Assembly (NCBI GenBank): GCA_041648175.1
Contig: JBAZPO010000017.1
Span: forward strand, 22,159-86,158
Length of the DNA: 64,000 nt
Direction of reading: 5' to 3'
Origin: Desulfobaccales bacterium
GTDB lineage: Bacteria > Desulfobacterota > Desulfobaccia > Desulfobaccales > 0-14-0-80-60-11
Below the pieces are notes generated by a model. It saw only the letters and a list, made by a program, of their open reading frames with translations. It did no database searches and was not told the origin of the DNA. Every line of letters starts with the position of its first letter. Position 1 is the first letter of the stretch. Below are positions 1-8,016 of the stretch, piece after piece. The position numbers and the translations under genes were made by a program.

Positions 1-767
1 CCCACCGCCACCACCGCCAGTTCCGCGGGGAACTCGCCCTTGGAGGTATAGACCCGGTTCAGGTGGCCGTCCTCGTCACTGCCGAGACTGGTGGCCGCCT
101 CCCCGGTGAGCACCTTAACTCCTTTACTTTCCAGGTGTCTTTTTAACAGCGCCCCCATCTCGAAGTCCAGCAAGCCGGGGAAGACTTGGTCCATAGCTTC
201 GACCACCGTGACCTCCACACCCCAGTCCACCAGGGCTTCGGCCACTTCCAGGCCGATGGCGCCGGCTCCGATCAGGGCGGCGCGCCGAGGTTTGTGCTCC
301 TCCAACGCGGCCATGATGGCCAGGCCGTCCCGGGGCTGGCGGATCACGAAGACGTTTTCCACATCGATCCCCGGCACTTTCGGCCGGACCGGCAGCGCGC
401 CGGTGGCCAGCACCAGCTTGTCGTACGGATAGGTTTCCTCCTGGGAAGTAGCCAGGTCCCGGACTTTGACTGCTTTGGCGGCGCGGTCAATGGCCAGCAC
501 TTCTTTGCCGGTGAGGAAGTTGATGTCCTTCACCTTGCGGAAATATTCCACATCCCGCATCACCCCCACAGGTGAGGCCAACAGATGCTTGACGTCCGGG
601 ATTTCGCCGGAAATCAGGAAGGGCAAGCCACAAGCGGAGTAAGAGATGTAATCGCCTTTCTCCAGGATGGTGATGGAAGCCTGGGGATCTAAGCGCCGGG
701 CTCTCGCGGCGGCTTTGGGGCCCGCGGCCACACCGCCCACTATCACAATTTTCAAGGGATCTGCCAT
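1..767 (-). CDS. FAD-dependent disulfide oxidoreductase, CoA-disulfide reductase/NADH oxidase type (3' end outside window)
   Basis: Reading the minus strand from the ATG at 767 gives 255 codons that run off the window edge, so the C-terminal dimerisation domain is not seen. The N-terminus has the FAD dinucleotide fold (IVIVGGVAAGPKAAA, residues 6-20) and then the redox cysteine motif SYSACGLPF near residue 45, the signature of class III pyridine nucleotide-disulfide oxidoreductases. A second nucleotide-binding fold (ALIGAGAIGLEVAEAL, about residue 165) would bind NAD(P)H. A GGAGG sequence ends 8 bases before the ATG. The family includes CoA-disulfide reductases, NADH oxidases and NADH-dependent persulfide reductases; the missing C-terminus (a rhodanese domain would mark the last) prevents a choice. 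Likely a cytoplasmic redox enzyme. Confidence 0.85.
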   Translation of the reverse strand, partial: MADPLKIVIVGGVAAGPKAAARARRLDPQASITILEKGDYISYSACGLPFLISGEIPDVKHLLASPVGVMRDVEYFRKVKDINFLTGKEVLAIDRAAKAVKVRDLATSQEETYPYDKLVLATGALPVRPKVPGIDVENVFVIRQPRDGLAIMAALEEHKPRRAALIGAGAIGLEVAEALVDWGVEVTVVEAMDQVFPGLLDFEMGALLKRHLESKGVKVLTGEAATSLGSDEDGHLNRVYTSKGEFPAELAVVAV

Positions 768-1248
768 GGTAACGGCCTCCGATAATGCTTCAGGACCACG
801 GGGGAGTTTAGCAGCCTGCCCCACCCCTGAGGTCTGGTCTTAGTTAGCTCTCATCTGAAAACGTTTAAAGATGCAACCGGCCTTCAAAGTCCCCCTTTGG
901 TAAAGGGGGGGATTTTAAAGGCGTTTCCGGATGAAAACTAGTTAGGCGAATTATTCAAATATAAGGCGAGATCGGCGGGAGTTCCAGGGTAAAGCTCAGT
1001 TAAAGGAATTTTAGCCCGTTCGCAGCTTCATGAAACTCACAAGCAAGGGATGAGTGGATCGGGGGGGCACACAAGCGCTGGACACTATTCATAGGCAAAG
1101 GCCGGAGCAGCATTGACCCTGCCCACTGTTACCTTTGCTGAAGGGCGCTCTTTTAAACTGAGAGGCAGGTTAATTTCAGCATCTCCAGGTAATTCCCGGG
1201 GTTCCCAAAAACTGGGATTATCTTTATGCAACTCGCTCCGGCCTCGCC
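768..1248. other. Gene-free stretch with one hairpin
   Basis: No convincing coding region is visible over about 480 bases. It holds the perfect hairpin at 891-909 described separately. The start of the oxidoreductase and the end of the zinc-ribbon gene bound it, both on the minus strand. The reading frames that exist here lack ribosome binding sites and overlap each other. Confidence 0.5.
891..909. repeat. Palindrome CCCCCTTT-ggt-AAAGGGGG
   Basis: Perfect 8-base arms around a 3-base loop in the gene-free stretch. It resembles dispersed intergenic hairpins seen elsewhere in this window, but this exact sequence occurs once here. No T-run follows, so it is not an obvious terminator. Confidence 0.5.
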
Positions 1249-1437
1249 TCATTTGCCCGCTTGCATGGCGGCCCCGCACGCGGGGCATTTCATGGCGGCG
1301 CAGGCGGTACCGGCTGCAGCCGACATCTCATTGCCGCAGGAGGGGCACACGCATTTGGCTTGAGTCTTGGTTTCAGGCTCTGCCTCGAACCCGCAGCAGC
1401 CACAATCACAATCCGTACCATGGCCTTCTAAGGGCAT
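1249..1437 (-). CDS. Small cysteine-rich zinc-ribbon protein
   Basis: A 62-residue protein with ten cysteines. The N-terminal part has a CDCGCCG cluster; the C-terminal half has CVCPSCG followed by CAAMKCPACGAAM, which looks like a treble or paired zinc knuckle. A purine-rich GAGAGG lies upstream of the ATG. The C-terminal half matches the small protein at 2987-3184 at nearly every cysteine and glycine (CVCxxCG, then GxxCxxxxCPxCGxAM), so the two are paralogues. Function is unknown; likely binds zinc or iron. It stands alone between an oxidoreductase and a histidine kinase. Confidence 0.7.
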   Translation of the reverse strand: MPLEGHGTDCDCGCCGFEAEPETKTQAKCVCPSCGNEMSAAAGTACAAMKCPACGAAMQAGK

Positions 1438-1553
1438 AACTCTTACCTCTCATTTTTAACCAAAAGATAAGTCCCCGGCCCATTTAGTCAAGTTTTTTAC
1501 TTGATTATTTACTGTATACCGTGGCGATCCACTGGCAGGAAGCGTGCGATGGG

Positions 1554-2645
1554 TTATTTTGATGGGGTATTCTGGGTCTCTAAAGGAATGGTAAAGTAGA
1601 AGGCGCTGCCGTGTCCCGGGGAAGTATCCACCCAGATTCGGCCACCGTGGGCGTCGATGATCCGCTTGACCGTAGCCAGCCCCAGGCCGAAGCCCGGAAT
1701 GTTTGCCACCCCCTGGCCCCGGTAAAAGCTTTCAAAGAGATGAGACAGGTCGTCAGGCGAGATGCCGGGACCTTGATCTTTCACGGCGAAGCGGACGGCT
1801 GGGTCCTCGACCTGGGCGTTAAGCCAGACCGTGCTGCCCGAGGGACTATACTTGATGGCATTGCCGATGAGGTTTTCCAAAACCCGGCGGAACAGGTACG
1901 GGTCGGCCTTCAGGGTGGGAATCCCAGGAGGAAGATTTATTGAGAGGGTGATGTCTTTGGCTTCCGCCAGGGGCATAAGCAGGGTGACGACCTCCTGGCA
2001 CTCGCCGGCCACGTCCAGGTCCTGGGGCTGCGGGATCATAATCCGCAGGTCCAGGCGGGCGAATTCCAAAAACCGGGTGATGAGTTCTTCCAGGTGGTGC
2101 AGTTCCCGGTCGACGGTCTGGAGGTAGTTGATTTGCGGGGGTGATAGCTCCCCCAACTTGCCCTGGAGCAGGCGTCGGATCAGGCCCGCGGTGCCCACGA
2201 CCGGGGTTTTCAGGTCATGGGCGAACATGTTGACCAGATGCCGGCGCTCGGTCTCCAGGCGTTTTACGAGGGTCAGGTCCCGAATGATGACGGCCCCGCC
2301 GTAGATCGCCCCGCGCTCGTCCCTCAGCGCAAAGGAACTGATCATCACCGGCACTTCCTGGCCCGAACGGCTGTGCATGATGAGTTCCTCGGTTACCTCA
2401 AGCTTACCCCCCCAGACCTGGTTTAAGGGGAAATTAGCTTCGCCTCCCTGAAAGTGCAAAATTTCCCCGGTGTCTCGGCCCAGGGCTTCCGCCCGGCTAA
2501 ACCCGGTCATCCTCTCGGCGGCGGGGTTAAATTCCGTAATCCGGCCCTGGGTATCCGCAGTAATCACTGCGCCCGGGGTTTTCTGAATCAGAAAGTGGGA
2601 CCAATCGTGAGACCTGGTCGAGTTAGCGTGCTTTGCTTTGGGCAT
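1554..2645 (-). CDS. PAS-domain sensor histidine kinase, soluble
   Basis: The 363-residue protein has no membrane segments. A PAS domain fills residues 15-125 (ITADTQGRITEFNPAAERMT), followed by a HisKA dimerisation helix with the phospho-accepting histidine at H143 (FAHDLKTPVVG) and a HATPase domain with N box (NLIGNAIKYSPSG), G1 (DQGPGIS) and G2 (GFGLGLATVK) motifs. It should autophosphorylate in response to a cytoplasmic cue sensed by PAS (a redox or ligand cue is typical). No response regulator gene adjoins it, so it is an orphan kinase or feeds a distant partner. The HxxxxPV variant differs from the commoner HELRTPL, which is tolerated in this family. Confidence 0.92.
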   Translation of the reverse strand: MPKAKHANSTRSHDWSHFLIQKTPGAVITADTQGRITEFNPAAERMTGFSRAEALGRDTGEILHFQGGEANFPLNQVWGGKLEVTEELIMHSRSGQEVPVMISSFALRDERGAIYGGAVIIRDLTLVKRLETERRHLVNMFAHDLKTPVVGTAGLIRRLLQGKLGELSPPQINYLQTVDRELHHLEELITRFLEFARLDLRIMIPQPQDLDVAGECQEVVTLLMPLAEAKDITLSINLPPGIPTLKADPYLFRRVLENLIGNAIKYSPSGSTVWLNAQVEDPAVRFAVKDQGPGISPDDLSHLFESFYRGQGVANIPGFGLGLATVKRIIDAHGGRIWVDTSPGHGSAFYFTIPLETQNTPSK

Positions 2646-2646
2646 C

Positions 2647-2749
2647 TTATACTCATCGCCAAAAGTTTTTTCTTATTAACCCCTCACCCTACCCTCTCCC
2701 ACAAGGGGAGAGGAGAATTAGAGGAAAGAACTTTTGGCAAATGCTATAA
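2647..2749. repeat. 103-bp MITE-like palindromic element, copy 1
   Basis: The element starts TTATACTCATCGCCAAAAG and ends CTTTTGGCAAATGCTATAA, giving imperfect inverted ends of about 28 bases. The centre is a second inverted pair (CCCTCTCCCACAAGGGGAGAGG). A second copy of exactly the same length lies at 17223-17325 and differs at only a few positions. It codes for nothing, sits directly upstream of the histidine kinase start and looks like a non-autonomous mobile or REP-type unit. Confidence 0.75.
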
Positions 2750-2760
2750 GTTTTCAGATT

Positions 2761-2804
2761 TAGGGGCGGGTTTCAGACCCGCCCCTAGCGCAGGCTTTGC
2801 CTGC
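2761..2804. repeat. GC-rich palindromes (GGGGCGGGTTT family, degenerate copy) and adjacent hairpin
   Basis: TAGGGGCGGGTTT-c-AgACCCGCCCCTA (2761-2787) is an imperfect copy of the 29-bp palindrome found at 11207-11235 and 14411-14439. It is followed at once by a second hairpin, GCAGGC-ttt-GCCTGC (2790-2804). Confidence 0.7.
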
Positions 2805-2986
2805 AAAATAATGTAAATCTTATTAACAGTTTTTGCCATGGAGGGCAATCCGATTTTCCCGGAGCTCTGAGTGGAAAGGTCGAGAGCATAGGTAATTGAA
2901 AAGGGGACCGCCCCGGATGGACCAACCCCCTTTGAGAAATCCTATGGGAGCCAAGCTCGGTTGAAACGCTCGGCTTCTGAAGCTGA

Positions 2987-3184
2987 TCAATCTCTCCTGG
3001 TCATGGCGCCGCCGCACTGGGGACAGGCAACTTCCCGGCAGGGCACCCCCGGTGCATGGGGGACCTGGTGCCCGCAGACCGCGCAGACGCAGGTGCCTTG
3101 AGGCCCCCGGCCGGTTCGCGCTCTCCCGCCACCACAACCACATTTCTGTCCAGCCCCCTGACCTTGTCCTCTTTCTTGCACCAT
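2987..3184 (-). CDS. Small cysteine-rich zinc-ribbon protein, paralogue of 1249-1437
   Basis: A 65-residue protein preceded by a strong GAGGAGG site 4 bases before its ATG. The N-terminal third is glycine/arginine rich with CGCGGG; the C-terminal part has CVCAVCG, then GVPCREVACPQCGGAM. Cysteine spacing and the terminal CGxAM match the protein at 1249-1437. Several overlapping frames here look open, but only this one has a good ribosome binding site and a conserved pattern. Probably a metal-binding accessory protein; role unknown. It lies just upstream of, and divergent from, gltX. Confidence 0.7.
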   Translation of the reverse strand: MVQERGQGQGAGQKCGCGGGRARTGRGPQGTCVCAVCGHQVPHAPGVPCREVACPQCGGAMTRRD

Positions 3185-3343
3185 ACTTCCTCCTCGATCT
3201 TCTTAAACGTCCATGCGGGAATATACAAGCATTAGTTCATTAATAAACATTACTCTTACCCTTGGCAAGGGATTTACCGGGGGAAATTCCCTGGCCAGGG
3301 CAGAAAAATTATGGTACATATGCCTAGTCTTAAAGGAAATAAC

Positions 3344-4747
3344 ATGACCGAAGTGCGTACCCGTTTTTCTCCCAGCCCCACCGGCGCCCTCCATCTGGGC
3401 GGCGCTCATACGGCGCTGTTCAACTGGCTCATTGCCCGGCATTATCGCGGGACGTTCATCCTGCGCATCGAAGACACGGACAAAGAACGTTCTAAGGCGC
3501 AGTTCGTTACCGAGATTCTTGACGCCATGACCTGGCTGGGTCTTGATTGGGATGAAGGCCCCTATCGGCAGTCGGAAAGACTGCCGATCTATCACGAATA
3601 TATCCAGCGGTTGGTCGAGCGGGACGCCGCCTATTACTGCAACTGCCCGCCCCAAGATTTGGAGGCCCGCCGCAAAGCCGCCCTGGCCCGGGGCGAAAAA
3701 CCCAAGTATGACGGCCACTGCCGGGACCTCAAGCTGCCCGCGGGCCCGAATACCGCGGTGCGGTTCAAGACGCCTCAGACCGGCGTCACCCATTGGGATG
3801 ATCAGATCAAAGGCCCCATCGCTTTTGACAATCAGGAGTTGGACGACCTGGTGGTCCAAAGGGCCGACGGCATTCCCACCTATAATTTCGCGGTGGTGGT
3901 GGATGACATCACCATGGGCGTCACCCAGGTTATCCGGGGGGAGGACCACATCCCCAATACCCCGCGGCAACTCGTCATCTATGAAGCCCTGGGGATCGCG
4001 CCGCCTCTGTTCGCCCACATGCCCCTGATGTTGGGCAAAGACCGGGCCAAGCTATCCAAGCGCCACGGCGCGGTGTCGGTCACGGCCTACCGGGAGCAGG
4101 GTTACTTGCCCCAGGCCCTGGTGAACTACCTGGCCCGGCTGGGCTGGTCCCACGGCGACCAGGAAATCTTTTCCCGGGACGAACTCATCAAATACTTTAG
4201 CCTGGACCACGTGACCACATCCCCGGGGGTTTTTGATGAAGAAAAGCTCCAGTGGCTCAACAGCCACTATTTCAAGGAGCTGCCTCCCCTTGAGTTGGCC
4301 AGGGAGCTGACCCCGTTCCTGCACTATTTGAGCGAGGCGCCGGACCAGGAGTACCTGGGCCGGGTGGTGACCACCCTGAGCGCCCGGAGCAAGACCCTGG
4401 TGGAGATGGCGGAAGCGGCCCGTTTTTATTTTCAGGACCCCCGGCCCTATGATGCCAAGGCCACCCAGAAGTTCCTCACCCCGACTGCGGTTCCCAACAT
4501 CCGGGAGATCGCGGCGCGGCTGACCCAACTGCCGGAGGTCAACGAAGCGGCTTTGAGTCAGTTGTTCGCCGACCTTGGCCAAGCGACCGGGCTAAAGATG
4601 GTCAATCTGGCCCAGCCGGTGCGCGTGGCCCTGACGGGCAAGACGGCCAGTCCCGGGCTCTTTGAAATCATCAATATCCTGGGCCGCGACGAGACCTTGC
4701 GGCGGCTTGAGAACGCCATCGAGTTTGTGGAACGGGGTGGCGCGTAA
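3344..4747 (+). CDS. gltX: Glutamyl-tRNA synthetase
   Basis: Class I aminoacyl-tRNA synthetase that charges tRNA-Glu. The Rossmann fold opens with RFSPSPTGALHLGGAH (HIGH-type motif at residues 17-20) and the KMSKS-type loop is KLSKRHG near residue 236. A zinc-binding C-x-C and a later YxxxC lie around residues 99-126. Length (467 residues) is normal. I start it at the ATG at 3344, preceded by AAAGGA; an in-frame ATG 33 bases upstream (3311) has no ribosome binding site and would add a non-conserved leader. In bacteria lacking glutaminyl-tRNA synthetase the enzyme can also mischarge tRNA-Gln; the sequence alone does not tell. Confidence 0.97.
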   Translation: MTEVRTRFSPSPTGALHLGGAHTALFNWLIARHYRGTFILRIEDTDKERSKAQFVTEILDAMTWLGLDWDEGPYRQSERLPIYHEYIQRLVERDAAYYCNCPPQDLEARRKAALARGEKPKYDGHCRDLKLPAGPNTAVRFKTPQTGVTHWDDQIKGPIAFDNQELDDLVVQRADGIPTYNFAVVVDDITMGVTQVIRGEDHIPNTPRQLVIYEALGIAPPLFAHMPLMLGKDRAKLSKRHGAVSVTAYREQGYLPQALVNYLARLGWSHGDQEIFSRDELIKYFSLDHVTTSPGVFDEEKLQWLNSHYFKELPPLELARELTPFLHYLSEAPDQEYLGRVVTTLSARSKTLVEMAEAARFYFQDPRPYDAKATQKFLTPTAVPNIREIAARLTQLPEVNEAALSQLFADLGQATGLKMVNLAQPVRVALTGKTASPGLFEIINILGRDETLRRLENAIEFVERGGA

Positions 4748-4811
4748 GTTCAGAAATTATCGAAATTCGACTCTGCGGCTGAGTTTTTGCCATATCTTAG
4801 GGAGGTTAGTC

Positions 4812-5009
4812 ATGGCTGAAGGCAATCAAGGCTATCGGAAAAAACAGGCTTACTTGATTATCCTGGTGTTCGCCTGTATCGGCATCGCCATTTGGGGGCA
4901 TAGCGCCCCGATAGCGGTGGTCTCTATCCTGGCGGCTTGCGGTATCGCGTTTTACGCTTCCACCCTGGAACCGCCTAAGGCGCCGGAAGAGCACCACCAC
5001 CATCATTAA
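4812..5009 (+). CDS. Small membrane protein with natural C-terminal histidine run
   Basis: A 65-residue protein following gltX by 64 bases, with an AGGGAGG site before its ATG. Two hydrophobic segments (residues 14-31 and 33-51) predict a hairpin across the cytoplasmic membrane. The last residues are EEHHHHH, a natural poly-histidine tail that could bind a divalent metal. No family recognised. An in-frame upstream start (4662) would overlap gltX and is not supported by any binding site. Confidence 0.7.
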   Translation: MAEGNQGYRKKQAYLIILVFACIGIAIWGHSAPIAVVSILAACGIAFYASTLEPPKAPEEHHHHH

Positions 5010-5208
5010 GTTGCCGGTGAGGGACCAGGGTCCACCCCCCTCCCCTACCCCGGCACCGCTGCACTCCCTCAGGTGATGATCCGGCCTGGGCAGCGATTAT
5101 CATTTATCCGTCTTGCCAGGCTCATAACCGGGTGGCCGGAGAAGCGGCGTGCAGGTGCACCTGCCGCAGCCGATTTCTTTCCCGCTGCCAACCATAAGGA
5201 GGGCATTT

Positions 5209-6147
5209 ATGCGTATCGCCGTAATCGGCCAGGCAGCCTTTGGTGCGGACGTCTTAAAAGGGTTAATTGAGCGGGGCCAAGAAGTCGTGGGCGTCTTTTG
5301 CCCCCCGGACCGGGGCAGCAAGGTCGATCCCATCAAAGACGCGGCCCAGGCGGCCGGGATTCCCGTATTCCAGCCACCCCGCATGAAAGACCCCCAGGCC
5401 TACGATCAGATGGTCTCTATCAATCCCGACCTGGCGGTCCTGGCCTTCGTTACCGATATAGTTCCCGGCAAAGTTCTGGGCGTTCCCAAACTCGGGTCCA
5501 TCTGCTACCACCCTTCCATTCTCCCCAAATGCCGGGGCGCGTCGGCCATCAACTGGGCCGTGATCAACGGCGAGGCGGTAAGTGGGCTCACCATTTTTTG
5601 GGTGGATGAAGGCATCGACACCGGCGACATCCTGCTTCAGAAGAAGGTGGAGATCGGACCCAACGAAACCACCGGCGAGGTTTACTTCAACAAACTTTAC
5701 CCCATGGGGGTGCAGGCCTGTTTGGAGGCGGTGGATCTGGTGGCCCAGGGCAAGGCGCCCCGGATACCCCAAGATCACTCTTTAGGCACCTATGACCCCC
5801 CCTGCGATGAGAAAGTGGCGGCCCTCAACTGGAACCAGCCGGGCCGCAAGGTTTTCGACTTCATCCGGGGCTGCGATCCTCAACCGGGCGCCACCACCAC
5901 GTTCAAGGGCGAGCAGGTCAAGCTCTATAATGCCGCATATCTCATGGCGGACCATGCCGCCCAGCCTGGGGAGATTCTGGAAGTCACGGACAAAGGCCTC
6001 AAGGTGGCAGTAAGCGGGGCTGCACTCTTCATCACCCGCTTCCGCACTAAAGACCTGGGCAAGGTCAAGGCGCCGGATTTTATCAATGCTAAAAAGCCCC
6101 AAGCCGGCGACCGCTTCGGCGCGCCGGCTGTAATGCGGTGCTGTTGA
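5209..6147 (+). CDS. 10-formyltetrahydrofolate hydrolase-like formyltransferase-fold protein
   Basis: A 312-residue protein with the formyltransferase fold. It resembles the N-terminal hydrolase domain of eukaryotic 10-formyl-THF dehydrogenase (ALDH1L1) more than methionyl-tRNA formyltransferase. Shared features are MRIAVIGQ..FG at the start, SICYHPSILPKCRGASAINW (H101), IFWVDEGIDTGDILLQK (D137) and a later INW-type segment (LNWNQP) before the C-terminal barrel. The H-to-D distance of 36 residues is the same as in ALDH1L1 (H106/D142). The usual formyltransferase Asn is replaced by Cys. It would split 10-formyl-THF or move its formyl group, linking to C1 metabolism. AAGGAGG precedes the ATG at 5209, which fixes the start. 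Confidence 0.8.
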   Translation: MRIAVIGQAAFGADVLKGLIERGQEVVGVFCPPDRGSKVDPIKDAAQAAGIPVFQPPRMKDPQAYDQMVSINPDLAVLAFVTDIVPGKVLGVPKLGSICYHPSILPKCRGASAINWAVINGEAVSGLTIFWVDEGIDTGDILLQKKVEIGPNETTGEVYFNKLYPMGVQACLEAVDLVAQGKAPRIPQDHSLGTYDPPCDEKVAALNWNQPGRKVFDFIRGCDPQPGATTTFKGEQVKLYNAAYLMADHAAQPGEILEVTDKGLKVAVSGAALFITRFRTKDLGKVKAPDFINAKKPQAGDRFGAPAVMRCC

Positions 6148-6161
6148 TTGGTCTCATTCCT

Positions 6162-6215
6162 CGCTCCCAAGCTCCTGCTTGGGAGCGTAAATTTTGGCCC
6201 AAGCTCTGCTTGGGC
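6162..6215. repeat. Two adjacent hairpins sharing the core CCCAAGC-loop-GCTTGGG
   Basis: The first is CGCTCCCAAGC-tcct-GCTTGGGAGCG (6162-6187, 11-base perfect arms); the second is GCCCAAGC-tct-GCTTGGGC (6197-6215). They follow the stop of the formyl-THF hydrolase-like gene by 15 bases and could end its transcript, but no T-run follows. This core recurs as a dispersed intergenic repeat in many bacterial genomes (general knowledge). Confidence 0.65.
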
Positions 6216-6230
6216 ACCATAAAACCCTAA

Positions 6231-6710
6231 ATGGCCACCAATCTCAAAGATAACCACGTCGTCCTCAAGTCCCGCTACCTGGCGGTCAATTTCATCGGCC
6301 TGGCCATGATTGCCGCGGTTTTGGCCTATGCCGGGATGGTGGAAGTGATCAAGTGGCAGTGGGCGCCTTTTAGCGGGTTCGCCCAACTTTCGCCTCAAAC
6401 CGCAAGCCTGCTCAAATATATCTTCCTGGCTCTGGCCGCGGCCCAGTTTGTCATCATCAAGGTGGTACAGAAGATCCTGCCGGCCCGATCGCTTGACAAC
6501 CTGCCCCAGGCGGCTATCGTCACTTTCGCCCTCTGCGAAAGCGTGGCGATTTTCGGTCTGGTCCTGTTTCTGCTGAACGGCAATGCCCTGGATTTTTATG
6601 TCTTTATGGTGATTTCTCTGGGCTATTTTTACCTGTTTTTTCCCAAGTACGAGCAGTGGGAGCAGATGGTGAAATCCCGTAGTACAGGGAAGAAGGGGAC
6701 ATCACACTAG
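6231..6710 (+). CDS. Four-helix integral membrane protein, unknown function
   Basis: A 159-residue protein with four hydrophobic segments (about residues 16-38, 60-82, 90-115 and 119-136), short loops and a basic C-terminal tail. TM3 reads AIVTFALCESVAIFGLVLFLL, with a buried glutamate flanked by small residues; this resembles proton-binding helices of c-type ATPase subunits, but the overall length and context do not support that assignment. The ribosome binding site is weak. Lies between palindromic repeats and a 210-base AT-rich gap. Confidence 0.65.
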   Translation: MATNLKDNHVVLKSRYLAVNFIGLAMIAAVLAYAGMVEVIKWQWAPFSGFAQLSPQTASLLKYIFLALAAAQFVIIKVVQKILPARSLDNLPQAAIVTFALCESVAIFGLVLFLLNGNALDFYVFMVISLGYFYLFFPKYEQWEQMVKSRSTGKKGTSH

Positions 6711-6923
6711 CCTTGCATTTCGTTTCCTTCGTTCTTTTACTCCAGCTTGAGAACCCCCCTAAAAGAAATTCTCCTTAAAACATCTCTAATTCTGTTAGAG
6801 AACTTATTAACATTAAGTCTTAACTAAGATATTTATGCTTTTATAGATATTTTCATGTATATTACTTAGCATATTTTAGAATTTTCATCTTAATCATGCC
6901 AGGATTGGCGAAGGAGGCGGGAA

Positions 6924-7985
6924 ATGGATTCCCAAGGTGTCCCAGAAACTCCTAAAACGGATGTTCTATTGACTCTTCAACAAAACCTGCAGAATGTCAT
7001 CTCTTCGAATCTGGAGGAGATGGCGCAGGAGGAGCTGGGTCATTTGACCCATTTGTTACCGGATATCTGTGGATATCCCCATCTTTGCCAGCAGTGGGAG
7101 ATTGCCCTGAAGGCCCTTGAGAAAGATAAACTTAACCTCAGACTGGCCCTTATGGTCAGGGAAGATCTCGAGTCTCGCCTGGATGAAGCGAAAGTGCAAG
7201 CACGATTGCAAAAGTTGAATGAGGACTTTAAAAAAGCTCTACTCCAACAACAGGATGTTGCTTGTCAGGATGAACTGGCCCAATTTATTCAATTGCTCTC
7301 GGAGCTTGGCAGTGATGAGTCGCTTACAGGAGAAATGGAACTGGCCGCCCAGGCGCTCCTGCAGGATAAACCGAACGCAAGCCTGGCCTCCAAAATACGC
7401 GTGCATATCCAATCTCGCCTTAAGCAAAAGAAAAGTCTCCTTAAAGGCGCTTCCCCGGCATCGCAAGTCTTCTTAGGAGTTCTGACCTTTCTTGGCTTGT
7501 TTTTTCTGTTATTTGTAGGTCTTCCTATAATCATTGGATCCTTAGCATATGTTTCTGGAATTGTTCTTCAGCAATGGACAGCGGTTTCGAAATGGGCATG
7601 GGACCCAACAGTGGTTTTTGGTGCGTGGAGCTCAGCTTGGCAGGGGATTCCCGCACCTTTAAAATTTGCGGGTTTTGCAGGTGCTGCAGGTGGCATCACC
7701 AGCCTTATGGTGCGGATGCCCGATTTCGCCCGCTTGCGAGACGCAGACTTCGCCGTGCTCTTTTCCTCGGGCTTTTTTAGGCCATTAATCGGTTTGGTCT
7801 TCGCCATTTTTGTGGTCCTTATTATCGAATCTGGCATTCTCGCTGTGACTGTAGCCCCCGATAAGAAGAACGCTTTCAACGTTATTTTGGGATTCATCGC
7901 CGGTTTCAGTGAGATATTTGCCCGGGATATTTTAACGAAGGCCGAACAAACCGTTGGCAGCTTGGCAAAGAAAAAGCAGCCTTGA
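6924..7985 (+). CDS. Membrane protein with duplicated helical N-terminal domain, unknown function
   Basis: A 353-residue protein with AAGGAGG upstream of the ATG. Residues about 35-90 and 110-165 are two copies of one helical unit: EELGHLTHLLP...DKLNLRLAL...ESRL and DELAQFIQLLS...DKPNASLAS...QSRL align over their length. The C-terminal half has three or four membrane helices (about 182-215, 248-268, 282-305) and ends in a lysine-rich cytosolic tail. The upstream 200 bases are AT-rich and probably hold the promoter. I do not recognise the family; the duplicated domain suggests a protein-binding or scaffold role. Confidence 0.7.
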   Translation: MDSQGVPETPKTDVLLTLQQNLQNVISSNLEEMAQEELGHLTHLLPDICGYPHLCQQWEIALKALEKDKLNLRLALMVREDLESRLDEAKVQARLQKLNEDFKKALLQQQDVACQDELAQFIQLLSELGSDESLTGEMELAAQALLQDKPNASLASKIRVHIQSRLKQKKSLLKGASPASQVFLGVLTFLGLFFLLFVGLPIIIGSLAYVSGIVLQQWTAVSKWAWDPTVVFGAWSSAWQGIPAPLKFAGFAGAAGGITSLMVRMPDFARLRDADFAVLFSSGFFRPLIGLVFAIFVVLIIESGILAVTVAPDKKNAFNVILGFIAGFSEIFARDILTKAEQTVGSLAKKKQP

Positions 7986-8016
7986 TTAATCGATAAATTT
8001 TTTATAAGTATGCTGA

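Noticed and set aside
3001..3228. Alternative frames overlapping the zinc-ribbon gene at 2987
   Set aside because: They lack a ribosome binding site and any pattern; only the frame with GAGGAGG and the cysteine array is kept.
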